Of a stretch of DNA of 64,000 nt, positions 28,792-37,767 are shown one piece after another (position 1 is the stretch's first letter; the number at the start of each line of letters is the position of its first letter). The notes under the pieces are model-generated. The model searched no databases, was not told where the DNA came from, and saw only the letters and a list, made by a program, of their open reading frames with translations. Source of the stretch: Gammaproteobacteria bacterium (lineage in GTDB: Bacteria; Pseudomonadota; Gammaproteobacteria; Coxiellales; Coxiellaceae); NCBI GenBank assembly GCA_026399315.1, contig JAPLRF010000030.1, forward strand, positions 62,001-126,000. Direction: 5' to 3'. The position numbers and the translations under genes were made by a program.

Positions 28792-29583
28792 ATGAATCAG
28801 GAAATAATGAAGATGAGATCAAGATTTGAAAAAATTGCCTGGAAAAAGCGGGAAATATCTCCTGGCAATTCAAATCATCTTTATAAATTGCGTGATATTC
28901 ATACTAACCAGATATATATTAAAAAAGTTTTGGAAGAAAAAAAACCACATAAAGATTGCCCGCAACTTATTTTAGGTTCGCCAAAAAGCGCGGTAAAAGA
29001 ATGGAATCAAATCAATCCAAATTTAAAGGCTGAAATACACGAATCAGGTTGGATTGCGCTATATATTGAGGGTATCGATTCAACACCACAGCAAATACGA
29101 GTAAAGCAAATTGCACTTTTCAACGGAAAAACGCGAGACAAAAAGCGAAGACATATTTTAGACCTTTACGTCAAAGGCAATGCCAAAACGCCAACAGGAG
29201 AATCAGATGCCATCATCGTTGATATGGGGCAAGTACTTTGTTTTGACGAGGGAGTCGACAGCATCAGCCTTCAATATTGGCAACTCAGTAAAAAAGCGCA
29301 TGACGCCGAACTCAAACGCCTAATTAAAAAAAATGATGCCGCTCAAAAAATCAGCGGCTTATTTTCAATTTCTGATTCACAAAAAATTGCTAAAGTAACG
29401 GCTGCATTACTGTATTTACAATTTGCTTATCCTGAGATTAAAAAAGCAGATTTTTTAGAAGTTAATGATGCTCTTATTGCCACTCTTGCTGATGCGTATG
29501 TCGATAAAAAAATAGTTAAATTCGATAATGAAGAAATTCAACTTGATTTTTTTTTACATGCTATCCTAAATTACAAAAATTAG
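28792..29583 (+). CDS. hypothetical protein, probably the N-terminal half of a frameshifted gene
   Basis: A 263-codon frame of unknown function. HILDLYVKGNAKTPTGESDA followed by IIVDMGQVLCF has a distant look of a kinase-like catalytic/Mg2+ region, not enough for a call. It ends shortly after a T9 run (29547-29555). With one more T the frame would pass into QKLELSEKEKSDNAQYLRKL and on into the next frame to 30545, giving about 585 residues. The start has no clear ribosome-binding site; MKMRSRF four codons on is an alternative. Confidence 0.55.
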   Translation: MNQEIMKMRSRFEKIAWKKREISPGNSNHLYKLRDIHTNQIYIKKVLEEKKPHKDCPQLILGSPKSAVKEWNQINPNLKAEIHESGWIALYIEGIDSTPQQIRVKQIALFNGKTRDKKRRHILDLYVKGNAKTPTGESDAIIVDMGQVLCFDEGVDSISLQYWQLSKKAHDAELKRLIKKNDAAQKISGLFSISDSQKIAKVTAALLYLQFAYPEIKKADFLEVNDALIATLADAYVDKKIVKFDNEEIQLDFFLHAILNYKN

Positions 29584-29633
29584 AACTATCTGAGAAGGAA
29601 AAGTCAGACAATGCGCAGTATTTAAGAAAGTTA

Positions 29634-30545
29634 ATGTTACGCGAACAGTTTATTGATTTGCATATTGAATTGTTTTCAAAGCTTAAAGCATTAAACCACT
29701 CTGTTGATAAAATCTTAAAACTGCTCAGCCTTATTGACCATGATCAGCTGGGTATATTGCTAGAAACGGGATTTGATTTGTTAAATGGTGTCGAATATCT
29801 TGATTTATTTATATCGAAATGGGAAGAGAACGCTGATTTTCGCGATTTTTTTTCAAACTCGTTAAGTGAAAAAAATATTTTTTCAACCAGTGAAATTAAA
29901 AAAACATTTTGGCTGACGTTAAAGGAAATCCCAGACAGTAATCCATGGGGTGTTGCCAGCATTGCTCGCCAAATTACAGATCAACACCTTACTTTTTTAA
30001 CAAAAACACCGGGTATGGGCTGGCAAGATTTTAAGGATGTGGTTGAAGATGATGCCCATTTTCAAGCCACCAAAAAGAAAATAATTGCTGGCCTTGATAA
30101 GTATCTTAAATCTCGCGAAACAAAAAAACATTTTTATTTTAGTGACACATTAACACTAAATAAATGCAACCAAGCACGCGAATTGAAAGTGATTGTTGAA
30201 AAAAGTGATTCGTTCATTTCCATTATTGTGGCTTTAATAACTGCCTGCGATAAAAATAAAAAGGCTGTTGAAGAAGCCAATGCGGGACGACCTTCTTTTT
30301 TTAAGCATTCCCTGGGTGAACTTGAAACGAAATATATTTCTGGATTTTTGGATTTAATTCCTGTTCCGTCGGATGATGAGGTTAATAAATATTGTAAAAG
30401 CCTCGACGCTGGCAACCAAGGAAAAACAACGGATGCACTGGAGAGCGTGAGGTTGATTCAGCGTACTGTAAAAATGCCTAAAATTTCACGTTATGGGAAA
30501 TGGGTGTTACAGGAAAGTGAACCTGAGGCGAAGCCTAAGGGGTGA
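29634..30545 (+). CDS. hypothetical protein, probably the C-terminal half of the same gene
   Basis: A 303-codon helical, soluble, unrecognised product (LHIELFSKLKALNHSVDKIL, DLIPVPSDDEVNKYC, C-terminal EPEAKPKG). The frame is open back to the T9 run at 29547-29555 and reads sensibly there, while the ATG at 29634 has no convincing ribosome-binding site. This supports a single interrupted gene with 28792-29583. Context is the insert between yqeY and dnaG. Confidence 0.55.
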   Translation: MLREQFIDLHIELFSKLKALNHSVDKILKLLSLIDHDQLGILLETGFDLLNGVEYLDLFISKWEENADFRDFFSNSLSEKNIFSTSEIKKTFWLTLKEIPDSNPWGVASIARQITDQHLTFLTKTPGMGWQDFKDVVEDDAHFQATKKKIIAGLDKYLKSRETKKHFYFSDTLTLNKCNQARELKVIVEKSDSFISIIVALITACDKNKKAVEEANAGRPSFFKHSLGELETKYISGFLDLIPVPSDDEVNKYCKSLDAGNQGKTTDALESVRLIQRTVKMPKISRYGKWVLQESEPEAKPKG

Positions 30546-30620
30546 AATGGATAGATAATCGCGAGGGTCAAATGCAAAAAAACAGTTTTGTATTATGGGA
30601 GGTGCATGCGTCAGGAAAGT

Positions 30621-30649
30621 TCCACTCGCTGACGCTCGGGGCTCTGAGA
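30621..30649 (+). repeat. 29-bp direct repeat, copy 1
   Basis: Identical to 31173-31201. Core CGCTGACGCTCGGGGCTCTG. The copies lie on the two sides of yqeY. Confidence 0.75.
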
Positions 30650-30657
30650 TGACGTGC

Positions 30658-31101
30658 TTATTTTAATTTATCTTTGATTTTTTCGCTGACTTTGGCCATG
30701 TCGGCACGGCCCTGCGCTTTAGGGCGAATGATCGCCATGACGGCACCCATTTCTTTGATGGTTTTGGCAGCAGTGCTTTGAATAGCTTCTTCAACCAAGG
30801 CATCAATATCACTGTCGCTCAACTGCTCTGGTAAATAATGCGTTAGCCAAACGATTTCTTGTTCTTCTTTTTCAGCCAACTCAACGCGTTCGGCTGCGCG
30901 GAATTGCGCGATGGATTCACGGCGTTGTTTGATCATTTTGTTGATAATAGAAAGAACATCCGCATCCGTAAGCTCGATGCGTTCATCAACTTCACGTTGT
31001 TTGATCGCCGCTAACAACATACGGATTGTGCCCAATCGCGCTGTTTCTTTTGCGCGCATAGCAGACTTCATGTCTTCAGTAATGGTTTCTTTGAGGGGCA
31101 T
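30658..31101 (-). CDS. yqeY: GatB/YqeY domain protein
   Basis: A 147-residue YqeY-family protein related to the tRNA-binding C-terminal domain of GatB; the cellular role is unclear. Signatures are MKSAMRAKETARLGTIRMLL, YLPEQLSDSDIDALVEEAI and MGAVMAIIRPKAQGRADMAK. It commonly lies between rpsU and dnaG in gammaproteobacteria; here rpsU is upstream as expected, but dnaG is displaced by about 4.1 kb. Confidence 0.93.
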   Translation of the reverse strand: MPLKETITEDMKSAMRAKETARLGTIRMLLAAIKQREVDERIELTDADVLSIINKMIKQRRESIAQFRAAERVELAEKEEQEIVWLTHYLPEQLSDSDIDALVEEAIQSTAAKTIKEMGAVMAIIRPKAQGRADMAKVSEKIKDKLK

Positions 31102-31172
31102 GTTTTCTTTCTCACGTCCGTTTGTGTTTTAGAAGGTTCAAGGTGTACTGACTGTTGTTGCATTGATAGAAA

Positions 31173-31218
31173 TCCACTCGCTGACGCTCGGGGCTCTGAG
31201 AACGCTCGGGGCTCTGAG
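31173..31218 (+). repeat. 29-bp direct repeat copy 2 plus a 17-bp tandem partial copy
   Basis: 31173-31201 equals 30621-30649, and ACGCTCGGGGCTCTGAG at 31202-31218 repeats its end again. It lies between yqeY and rpsU. Confidence 0.75.
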
Positions 31219-31243
31219 TGCTCAGGCCCGAGGCTTTTAAATA

Positions 31244-31468
31244 TCAATGACGAATACGTTTGCTTTCGAGTGTTTCTTGCTCTTTTTGCATTTTTTTAGC
31301 AAAACGTTTCACTGCAGCAGCGTGTTTACGTTTACGTTTGGTTGTTGGCTTTTCGTAATATTCGATTTGACGCAATTTTGTGGGGATACCCGCTTTTTCA
31401 CAAGCGCGTTTGAAACGACGTAATGCAACGTCAAAAGAACCGGTTTCTTGAATATCGATCATTGGCAT
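31244..31468 (-). CDS. rpsU: 30S ribosomal protein bS21
   Basis: A 74-residue basic protein with the bS21 signature [16 protein letters not shown] and [20 protein letters not shown]. It binds near the anti-Shine-Dalgarno end of 16S rRNA and helps initiation. It is the first gene of the rpsU-yqeY-(insert)-dnaG-rpoD arrangement. The N-terminal MPMIDIQ is two or three residues longer than the E. coli start but aligns well. Confidence 0.96.
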   Translation of the reverse strand: MPMIDIQETGSFDVALRRFKRACEKAGIPTKLRQIEYYEKPTTKRKRKHAAAVKRFAKKMQKEQETLESKRIRH

Positions 31469-31719
31469 AGTATTTTTTACCCTTGTATTTGTCCAAAATA
31501 ATTAGATCGGCCATGGTAATGGTTTTGGTTTTGGAATGCAACAGTAATAGCGGGGACAGTTAGGGCTCCCCCATTAAAATTTGAACAGCACTAACTGAAA
31601 AGCGATCGGGAATCTGAGATCGGGGATCCGTGTTCGCATTCTGACACCGATTCCTGACACCAGATCCCTGATAACTTCCCGCAACAGCAATAATATTAGC
31701 ATCACCATGAAAAGTACAT

Positions 31720-31749
31720 TTGGCTAACTTGCTCAAATTTCAGTATAAT
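31720..31749 (+). promoter_or_regulatory. sigma-70 promoter for the small membrane protein gene
   Basis: TTGGCT (31720-31725) and TATAAT (31744-31749) with an 18-base spacer. The rest of 31469-31719 holds no gene; it has short GGGGATC/GATCCC-type inverted fragments and nothing else recognised. Confidence 0.6.
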
Positions 31750-31783
31750 CAGTTTGTACGTTAACAATGCAAAGGAGAGAGCA

Positions 31784-32080
31784 ATGAGTAAGTATGGAAA
31801 AATCTACCCGGTCAGCTTTGGTTTTGCGCTTGGGGTAATTTCAGGCTTGGGTACAATGTTGTTATGCTGGATGGGTGCGCGTTACGGCTTTGGATTGCCT
31901 GTTATCGCCTTGATGGGTCTTTTATATCACCACGCAGCCCCTACTTTAATCGGCGGATTATGGGGATTTTTTTGGGGTTTCTTGCATATGTTTGTATTTG
32001 GTGTATTAGCAGCCTGGATTTACAACGGCACTACCGGCTGTTTTTGTCCCGCTGGATCATGTGATTCTGACTGTAAATAA
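31784..32080 (+). CDS. small holin-like membrane protein
   Basis: The ATG at 31784 (MSKYGKIYPVSFGFALGVIS), preceded by AAGGAGAGAG, gives 98 residues. Three hydrophobic stretches, a Gly-rich first helix and a C-terminal Cys cluster (GCFCPAGSCDSDC) are visible. Small proteins with this N-terminus are often labelled bacteriophage holin-like in Legionella/Coxiella genomes, without a proven role. It has its own promoter and an intrinsic terminator, so it is monocistronic. Confidence 0.75.
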   Translation: MSKYGKIYPVSFGFALGVISGLGTMLLCWMGARYGFGLPVIALMGLLYHHAAPTLIGGLWGFFWGFLHMFVFGVLAAWIYNGTTGCFCPAGSCDSDCK

Positions 32081-32095
32081 TTTTATATTTTTTAA

Positions 32096-32130
32096 CAAAG
32101 CCCTTTTTCTGATGATTAAGGGCTTTTTTT
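32096..32130 (+). terminator. intrinsic terminator
   Basis: AAAGCCCTT pairs with AAGGGCTTT, followed by a T-run, 15 bases after the small membrane protein gene. Confidence 0.85.
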
Positions 32131-32146
32131 ATGTGAAGCATTCTCT

Positions 32147-33313
32147 ATGGCATTTCGCTTTATTCGCCAATTTATTAAACTAGAATCAAGCTCCGGCATA
32201 TTTTTATTTTGCGCGGCTCTGGCAGCATTGATTATTGATAATACTTCTTTTGCGCACTTTTATGATTCTTTTTTTCATCAGCCCATCAGTATTTCCATCG
32301 CACAATTCAAATTAGAGAAACCAATATTACATTGGATTAATGATGGATTCATGACGCTGTTTTTCCTCTTAGTGGGTCTCGAAATTAAGCGCGAAATATT
32401 AGAAGGTGAATTAAATTCGCCTGCAAAAGCGATGCTGCCTCTCATTGCAGCCGTCGGGGGGATGCTCATCCCGATAGCGATTTATTTGTCATTAAACTAC
32501 CATGATCCTATCGCAATTCGCGGCTGGGCAATCCCCACCGCAACAGATACTGCCTTTTCACTGGGCATTTTGACACTATTAGGTAATCGCATCCCCGTCA
32601 GCTTAAAAATATTTCTAACAGCACTCGCTATTTTTGACGATATTGGCGCTATTATTGTCATGGCTATTTTTTATTCTTCGCGGATTTCATGGTTATTAAT
32701 GTGCTGCGCCCTCGGGTTAATATTTATTTTAATTTTATTGAATTATTATCGTGTGGCGCGTTTGCTCCCCTATCTTTTCGTTGGTGTAATTTTGTGGGGA
32801 TGCGTTTTGAAATCCGGCGTTCACGCAACCTTAGCCGGCATTGTTTTGGCATTCATTATTCCCATGCGCACTGAAAAATACAGTGAAAAATCCCCACTCC
32901 AAACACTCGAAAGAAAATTACATCCCTGGGTCGCATTCGGCATTTTACCGCTATTTGCTTTTGCAAACGCAGGATTTTCATTTTCCGGAATGGGCATGGA
33001 ACATTTTTTATCGCCAATTCCAATTGGTATTGCCTTGGGATTGTTCTTAGGAAAACAAATGGGCATCTGGAGCGCAACCATGCTCGCCGTGCGATGCGGC
33101 GTATCGCCATTGCCAAAAGAGATGACGCCATTGGGTTTGTATGGATTAAGTTTAATTGCGGGCGTGGGCTTTACCATGAGCCTATTTATCGGTACATTGG
33201 CATTTCACGCCGGTTTGCATTACGCTGCATTTGTTCGCGTCGGCGTTATATTCGGATCACTTTTTTCTGGGTTTTTAGGATACTGGGTATTACGAAGAGC
33301 CTACAGGGAATAA
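32147..33313 (+). CDS. nhaA: Na+/H+ antiporter NhaA
   Basis: A 388-residue electrogenic sodium/proton antiporter, the same length as E. coli NhaA. The paired aspartates that bind the ion are in LTALAIFDDIGAIIVMAI (codons 164-165). Other family segments are NDGFMTLFFLLVGLEIKREI, GWAIPTATDTAFSLGILTLL and GVGFTMSLFIGTLAF. About twelve membrane helices are present. It exports Na+ at alkaline pH; no NhaR regulator is nearby. pepN starts 17 bp later. Confidence 0.96.
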   Translation: MAFRFIRQFIKLESSSGIFLFCAALAALIIDNTSFAHFYDSFFHQPISISIAQFKLEKPILHWINDGFMTLFFLLVGLEIKREILEGELNSPAKAMLPLIAAVGGMLIPIAIYLSLNYHDPIAIRGWAIPTATDTAFSLGILTLLGNRIPVSLKIFLTALAIFDDIGAIIVMAIFYSSRISWLLMCCALGLIFILILLNYYRVARLLPYLFVGVILWGCVLKSGVHATLAGIVLAFIIPMRTEKYSEKSPLQTLERKLHPWVAFGILPLFAFANAGFSFSGMGMEHFLSPIPIGIALGLFLGKQMGIWSATMLAVRCGVSPLPKEMTPLGLYGLSLIAGVGFTMSLFIGTLAFHAGLHYAAFVRVGVIFGSLFSGFLGYWVLRRAYRE

Positions 33314-33330
33314 TAAATTAAGAGGCAATA

Positions 33331-35970
33331 ATGGATTTAAACAATTCAATAACAACCTATCTGAAAAATTACACTCGCCCTGATTTTTTAATTCAGAAAG
33401 TGCATTTGCATTTTGATATCCACGACGAACATACCATTGTAAAATCCATATTACAGATTCAGCGAGACGCCGGCCTGCAATCCGAATTCGCACCACTGAT
33501 ACTGGATGGCGATGAATTAACTTTGCAATCGATTTATATCGATGGCAAACCCCTGTCAAATGATGACTATATTGCAACACCATCCCAATTAACGATTCAC
33601 GCGGTACCCGAGAAATTTAATTTAGAAATTGAAGTCGTTATTTATCCTGCTAAAAATACTGCTTTAATGGGGTTATATCAATCACGTGCGAATTTATGCA
33701 CACAATGTGAGGCGGAAGGTTTTCGCAGAATCACTTATTTTCTTGATCGTCCCGATGTGATGTCTTATTTCACAACGACCATTTCAGCCGATAAAACCAA
33801 ATATCCTGTGCTGTTATCAAACGGAAATTTAATAGAAGAAAAAAACCTCGATAATAATCGTCACTGGGTACATTTTGAAGATTCTTCATTGAAACCCTGT
33901 TACTTATTTGCATTGGTTGCGGGAGATTTTGATTTAATTGCTGACACATTTATGACAATGTCCAAACGAAAAGTGGCATTGTATATTTATCTTGAAAAAG
34001 GATTTCTTGATCAAGGTGAGTATGCTGTGATTGCATTAAAGAAATCCATGCGATGGGATGAAGAACGCTGGGGACGGGAATATGACTTAGACCGTTATTC
34101 AATTGTTGCCGTCAGTGATTTTAATATGGGCGCAATGGAAAACAAAGGGCTTAATGTTTTCAATACAAAATATGTTTTAGCAAAACCAGCAACAGCAACG
34201 GACACGGATTACATCAATATTGAACGCGTTATCGGCCATGAATATTTTCACAACTGGTCAGGCAACAGAATTACATGTCGCGATTGGTTTCAATTGACCT
34301 TAAAAGAAGGCTTAACTGTTTTTCGCGATCAATCTTTCACGGAAGACATGACATCGAAAGGCGTCGCGCGTATTGATGTGGTGAACACCTTGCGAAATCA
34401 TCAATTTCCAGAAGATGCCGGCCCAATGGCACATCCGATTCGCCCTGATAATTACATGAAAATCGATAATTTTTACACGGCAACGGTTTATGAAAAAGGC
34501 GCTGAAGTCATTCGCATGGTACAAACTTTATTAACGCCTGTCGTATTTCGCAAAGCCATGGATTTATATTTTTCGCGTTATGACGGTCAAGCCGTGACCA
34601 CAGAAGATTTTTTATCTGCTATGCATGATGCGTCCGGGGAAGATTTAACACAGTTTTCGCGATGGTATCATCAAGCAGGAACACCTGTATTACGCGTTAA
34701 AACAAATTACGATGCAGCAAAAAAAGAATTTCACATTACTGTAAATCAAAGCTGCCCTCCCACACCGAATCAACTCGACAAATTGCCATTGCATTTACCT
34801 TTTGCTGTTGGATTAATTGGCGCTGATTGCATTGATTTAAATTTACAATTGCTGGGCAGCAAAACTATTTCCAAAATAGTGATATTAGAAATAACAAAAA
34901 CAGAAGAAACATTTACATTCATTAACATTGAGGAAAACCCCACGCCCTCTTTACTGCGCGAATTTTCAGCGCCGGTTGAAATGCAATATGACTATACAAA
35001 TGCGCAATTAGCGCTTTTATTACAATGTGATTCCGATCCCTTTTGTCGCTGGGAAGCAGGTCAACGCTTGTTAGTGAATTCAATTGGATTGATTGCAAAA
35101 GAAATTATGATGGGCAGAGAAATGATCATGCCGCCTATTTTACTCGCCAGCTTTAAAAAATTATTAACCCATCCTGTAGATGATAATAATTTATTAGCGC
35201 GCTTATTACAGTTCCCCTCATTGAAATATGTATTAACACATCTACCCAAAGTTGATTTGAATATTATTTTTAGTGCAAAGCAATTCCTAGAAAATCAACT
35301 TGCCACACATTTGGAAAAATTATTCTTAACCACCTTTAAAAAACATCAAATTAGCAGCGACTACTCCTATAACGTAGAAGACTCTGGTCACCGACGCCTT
35401 AGAAATCAATGTCTATATTATTTAATCAAAACGCATAACAAACAAATTCTAGACGTTGCCTTTCACGAAGCAACGCAATCCAATAATATGACCGATCAAT
35501 TGGGCGGATTAAATGCATTAAATGATCATGATGTGCCGCAACGCGAACAAGCATTGGCAATGTTTTATGATCAATATCAACATGAGCCCTTGGTGGTGAA
35601 CAAATGGCTTGCGTTGCGTGCCAGCTCGCTTTTACCCAACGTGATTGTTGACGTAAAGAATTTAATTCAACACGCCGGATTTGACATTAAAAATCCGAAT
35701 AACGTCTATGCCTTGCTAGTCACTTTTGGTCAGAATACCGTACGTTTTCACGACATTAACGGTGAAGGTTACCGGTTTTTAGCAGATCAGGTGTTAATAA
35801 TTGATGCGCAAAATCCACAAGTTTCTGCACGCGTCGTCTCACCCTTAACACAGTGGAAACAAATGGACGGTGTGCGTGGCACAATGATGAAAGCGGAACT
35901 GAAACGAATCGCTGAATCAGGGAAATTGTCGGAAAATTTAAATGAAATTGTCAGCAAAAGTTTGAAGTGA
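33331..35970 (+). CDS. pepN: aminopeptidase N (M1 family)
   Basis: An 879-residue cytosolic zinc aminopeptidase. The substrate-binding GAMENKGLN motif is near residues 267-275 and the zinc site HEYFHNWSGNR at 303-313, with the third ligand Glu in LTLKEGLTVFRDQ. Length and the C-terminal helical domain match gammaproteobacterial PepN. AAGAGG precedes the ATG. It cleaves N-terminal residues from peptides in protein turnover. Confidence 0.96.
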   Translation: MDLNNSITTYLKNYTRPDFLIQKVHLHFDIHDEHTIVKSILQIQRDAGLQSEFAPLILDGDELTLQSIYIDGKPLSNDDYIATPSQLTIHAVPEKFNLEIEVVIYPAKNTALMGLYQSRANLCTQCEAEGFRRITYFLDRPDVMSYFTTTISADKTKYPVLLSNGNLIEEKNLDNNRHWVHFEDSSLKPCYLFALVAGDFDLIADTFMTMSKRKVALYIYLEKGFLDQGEYAVIALKKSMRWDEERWGREYDLDRYSIVAVSDFNMGAMENKGLNVFNTKYVLAKPATATDTDYINIERVIGHEYFHNWSGNRITCRDWFQLTLKEGLTVFRDQSFTEDMTSKGVARIDVVNTLRNHQFPEDAGPMAHPIRPDNYMKIDNFYTATVYEKGAEVIRMVQTLLTPVVFRKAMDLYFSRYDGQAVTTEDFLSAMHDASGEDLTQFSRWYHQAGTPVLRVKTNYDAAKKEFHITVNQSCPPTPNQLDKLPLHLPFAVGLIGADCIDLNLQLLGSKTISKIVILEITKTEETFTFINIEENPTPSLLREFSAPVEMQYDYTNAQLALLLQCDSDPFCRWEAGQRLLVNSIGLIAKEIMMGREMIMPPILLASFKKLLTHPVDDNNLLARLLQFPSLKYVLTHLPKVDLNIIFSAKQFLENQLATHLEKLFLTTFKKHQISSDYSYNVEDSGHRRLRNQCLYYLIKTHNKQILDVAFHEATQSNNMTDQLGGLNALNDHDVPQREQALAMFYDQYQHEPLVVNKWLALRASSLLPNVIVDVKNLIQHAGFDIKNPNNVYALLVTFGQNTVRFHDINGEGYRFLADQVLIIDAQNPQVSARVVSPLTQWKQMDGVRGTMMKAELKRIAESGKLSENLNEIVSKSLK

Positions 35971-35973
35971 GCG

Positions 35974-36768
35974 CTATTTCAGAGCATCAATAAAAAACGT
36001 CGTTTTCACAGAAGCGGTTTCAATATGCTTTAACAGCGGATTTATTTTTTCAATCGCATCTAACGATAATTTAACCATAGTGACAATCATTGAAAGAAAT
36101 TTTAATTTTTCAACATTAATTCCACCGGTGTTTTCTGCAACTTCCGGCGTTGAAATAAGCTGATCGTAAATCATCTCTCGCGTCTCACTGCGACGATCCA
36201 ATAATCCAATGACTTTAACATACCCTCTGTTACAAGCAGAAAGTGATTGGAAATAAGCATTCAATTCATCTTCAGAAACTTTATTTGGCTTTAATTCCAA
36301 GTCTTTGATATCAAAAATGTCATGCGGCATATTAACAACATGATTACTGGATGGCTTCATAATAACAAATCGGGTTGCGCGAAAAACTTCGTGACTTTTC
36401 CCACCCCGCCCCAATTTTTCAACCAATTTCCCCACTTGCAAAGTATCAGCATCTTTTAATAAATCACCCAGTTTTGAATTGGCAAAATCAAAATCTAAAA
36501 TTTCTTGGCAAACGATTTGCAATTCTTTTAACTCTTGCGCTTGAAATTGCAATACGGTTTTGGTTGTTAGCAATGCTTTTAAACAAGCAGATTTTTTTGT
36601 GGCTTCATTTTTTCGCGTTTCTTTCCGTTCAATATACCAACCATAAGCCAACGCACCACCCACAAAACCGCCGACAGCTGAAATAATTAATTCTTGCGTG
36701 AATCCAAAAAACCAATGCATTGTACTTTTATGCAGGCTAGGGTCGAAGGCATTAAGGAAATGCAGCAT
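35974..36768 (-). CDS. hypothetical single-pass membrane protein
   Basis: An unrecognised 264-residue protein, convergent with pepN (3 bp between stops). One N-terminal helix (LIISAVGGFVGGALAYGWYI) is followed by a charged region RKETRKNEATKKSA and a long helical cytoplasmic domain. No motif suggests a function. An AGGAGG-type ribosome-binding site precedes the ATG at 36768, where the upstream sequence reads AGGAGGTTCTAATCCC. Confidence 0.65.
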   Translation of the reverse strand: MLHFLNAFDPSLHKSTMHWFFGFTQELIISAVGGFVGGALAYGWYIERKETRKNEATKKSACLKALLTTKTVLQFQAQELKELQIVCQEILDFDFANSKLGDLLKDADTLQVGKLVEKLGRGGKSHEVFRATRFVIMKPSSNHVVNMPHDIFDIKDLELKPNKVSEDELNAYFQSLSACNRGYVKVIGLLDRRSETREMIYDQLISTPEVAENTGGINVEKLKFLSMIVTMVKLSLDAIEKINPLLKHIETASVKTTFFIDALK

Positions 36769-36799
36769 GGGATTAGAACCTCCTGTTCAAAAAAATACA

Positions 36800-37363
36800 T
36801 CAAGGACCAGAATTCCGCGCTAAATATCTCGCTTTCCAATATTTTGGAAAGGCAACGTTAATATAAGCACCGATAAACCAGCCAACATTGCTTAATATCA
36901 CATACATTGTTCCATTTATTTTAGGGTCTTGTACGTAAAAATAATTCACCGCTGCAGTTAACAAGAAAATAACACCCCATGTTAATGTGAGCATGTAGTT
37001 AATTTGCTTGAATAATAGGCCGTTCCAATGTTCCTCAGCCACTTCTCGCTTTGCGTATTGCATTGTAAAGGGTTTTCCAAGCAATGCTGACCCAAATGCT
37101 ATGGCCGCCAGCACGCAGTTAGAAATCAACCAAGTGCTGCTTTGCAACCAGGACCAATGAAAGATAGCCGTTAAAGCCAATAGTAATGCGAAGTAAATTG
37201 CCGTACAGCAGGTTAAAATAAAGCCCGCCTTAAGTTCTTTCCAATCTAACAAAACTGAACTCACGAGGGCAACACCAATGGCAAGCATAAATTGATCGGG
37301 TTTACTGCCGTAGAAAACGGAGTACAGAATCCAGGGTAAAAATCCTCTTAAAATACCGAACAT
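36800..37363 (-). CDS. hypothetical multi-pass membrane protein
   Basis: The ATG at 37363 (MFGILRGFLPWILYSVF) has AGGAGA upstream and is preferred to the in-frame ATG at 37405; it gives 187 residues with five or six hydrophobic helices. The pattern of paired helices and the late QINYMLTLTWGVIFLLTAAV segment faintly recall septation-protein-A-like membrane proteins. This is only a resemblance, and the function is unknown. It is divergent from 37439. Confidence 0.65.
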   Translation of the reverse strand: MFGILRGFLPWILYSVFYGSKPDQFMLAIGVALVSSVLLDWKELKAGFILTCCTAIYFALLLALTAIFHWSWLQSSTWLISNCVLAAIAFGSALLGKPFTMQYAKREVAEEHWNGLLFKQINYMLTLTWGVIFLLTAAVNYFYVQDPKINGTMYVILSNVGWFIGAYINVAFPKYWKARYLARNSGP

Positions 37364-37438
37364 CGCTTTTCTCCTGTGCTTGCTTAAATTGATTTTATGA
37401 TACACTCTGCCATCCTAAAAAACCAAGCGAGTTTGAGA

Positions 37439-37696
37439 ATGAATATAAAAGCGGGCGACAAGCTGCCATCGATACAAATCAAAGAAAAGCCGATTGATGA
37501 CATACTTTCTGCCACCCATCACACCTTAATCGTCTGCGGAAAAGAAAAAATTAGATTTCAAAGCGCCCGACTCAAAATATTACACCTTCCTGAAAAGGCT
37601 TATGTGGCGCGCTATATTCTAGTTAGCCCCGATCGGCAGGTTCTGATCGCAGAAGATGCCATTACCGATGACCAACTAAAGAGCGCCCTTACGTAA
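37439..37696 (+). CDS. small hypothetical protein, possibly thioredoxin-like fold
   Basis: Starting at ATG 37439 (MNIKAGDKLPSIQIKEKPID) this is an 85-residue protein. AGDKLP at the start and YVARYILVSPDRQVLIAEDA near the end resemble the C-terminal thioredoxin-like domain of aromatic-ring hydroxylases (RPDGYVAWR-type). There is no catalytic Cys pair. It lies upstream of rimK; the assignment is weak. Confidence 0.5.
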   Translation: MNIKAGDKLPSIQIKEKPIDDILSATHHTLIVCGKEKIRFQSARLKILHLPEKAYVARYILVSPDRQVLIAEDAITDDQLKSALT

Positions 37697-37767
37697 CTCC
37701 AATTAAATGAGTAGAACAGGAAAACCTATGCTATATTTAGCAAAAATACCGCATAGGAAACATTCCA

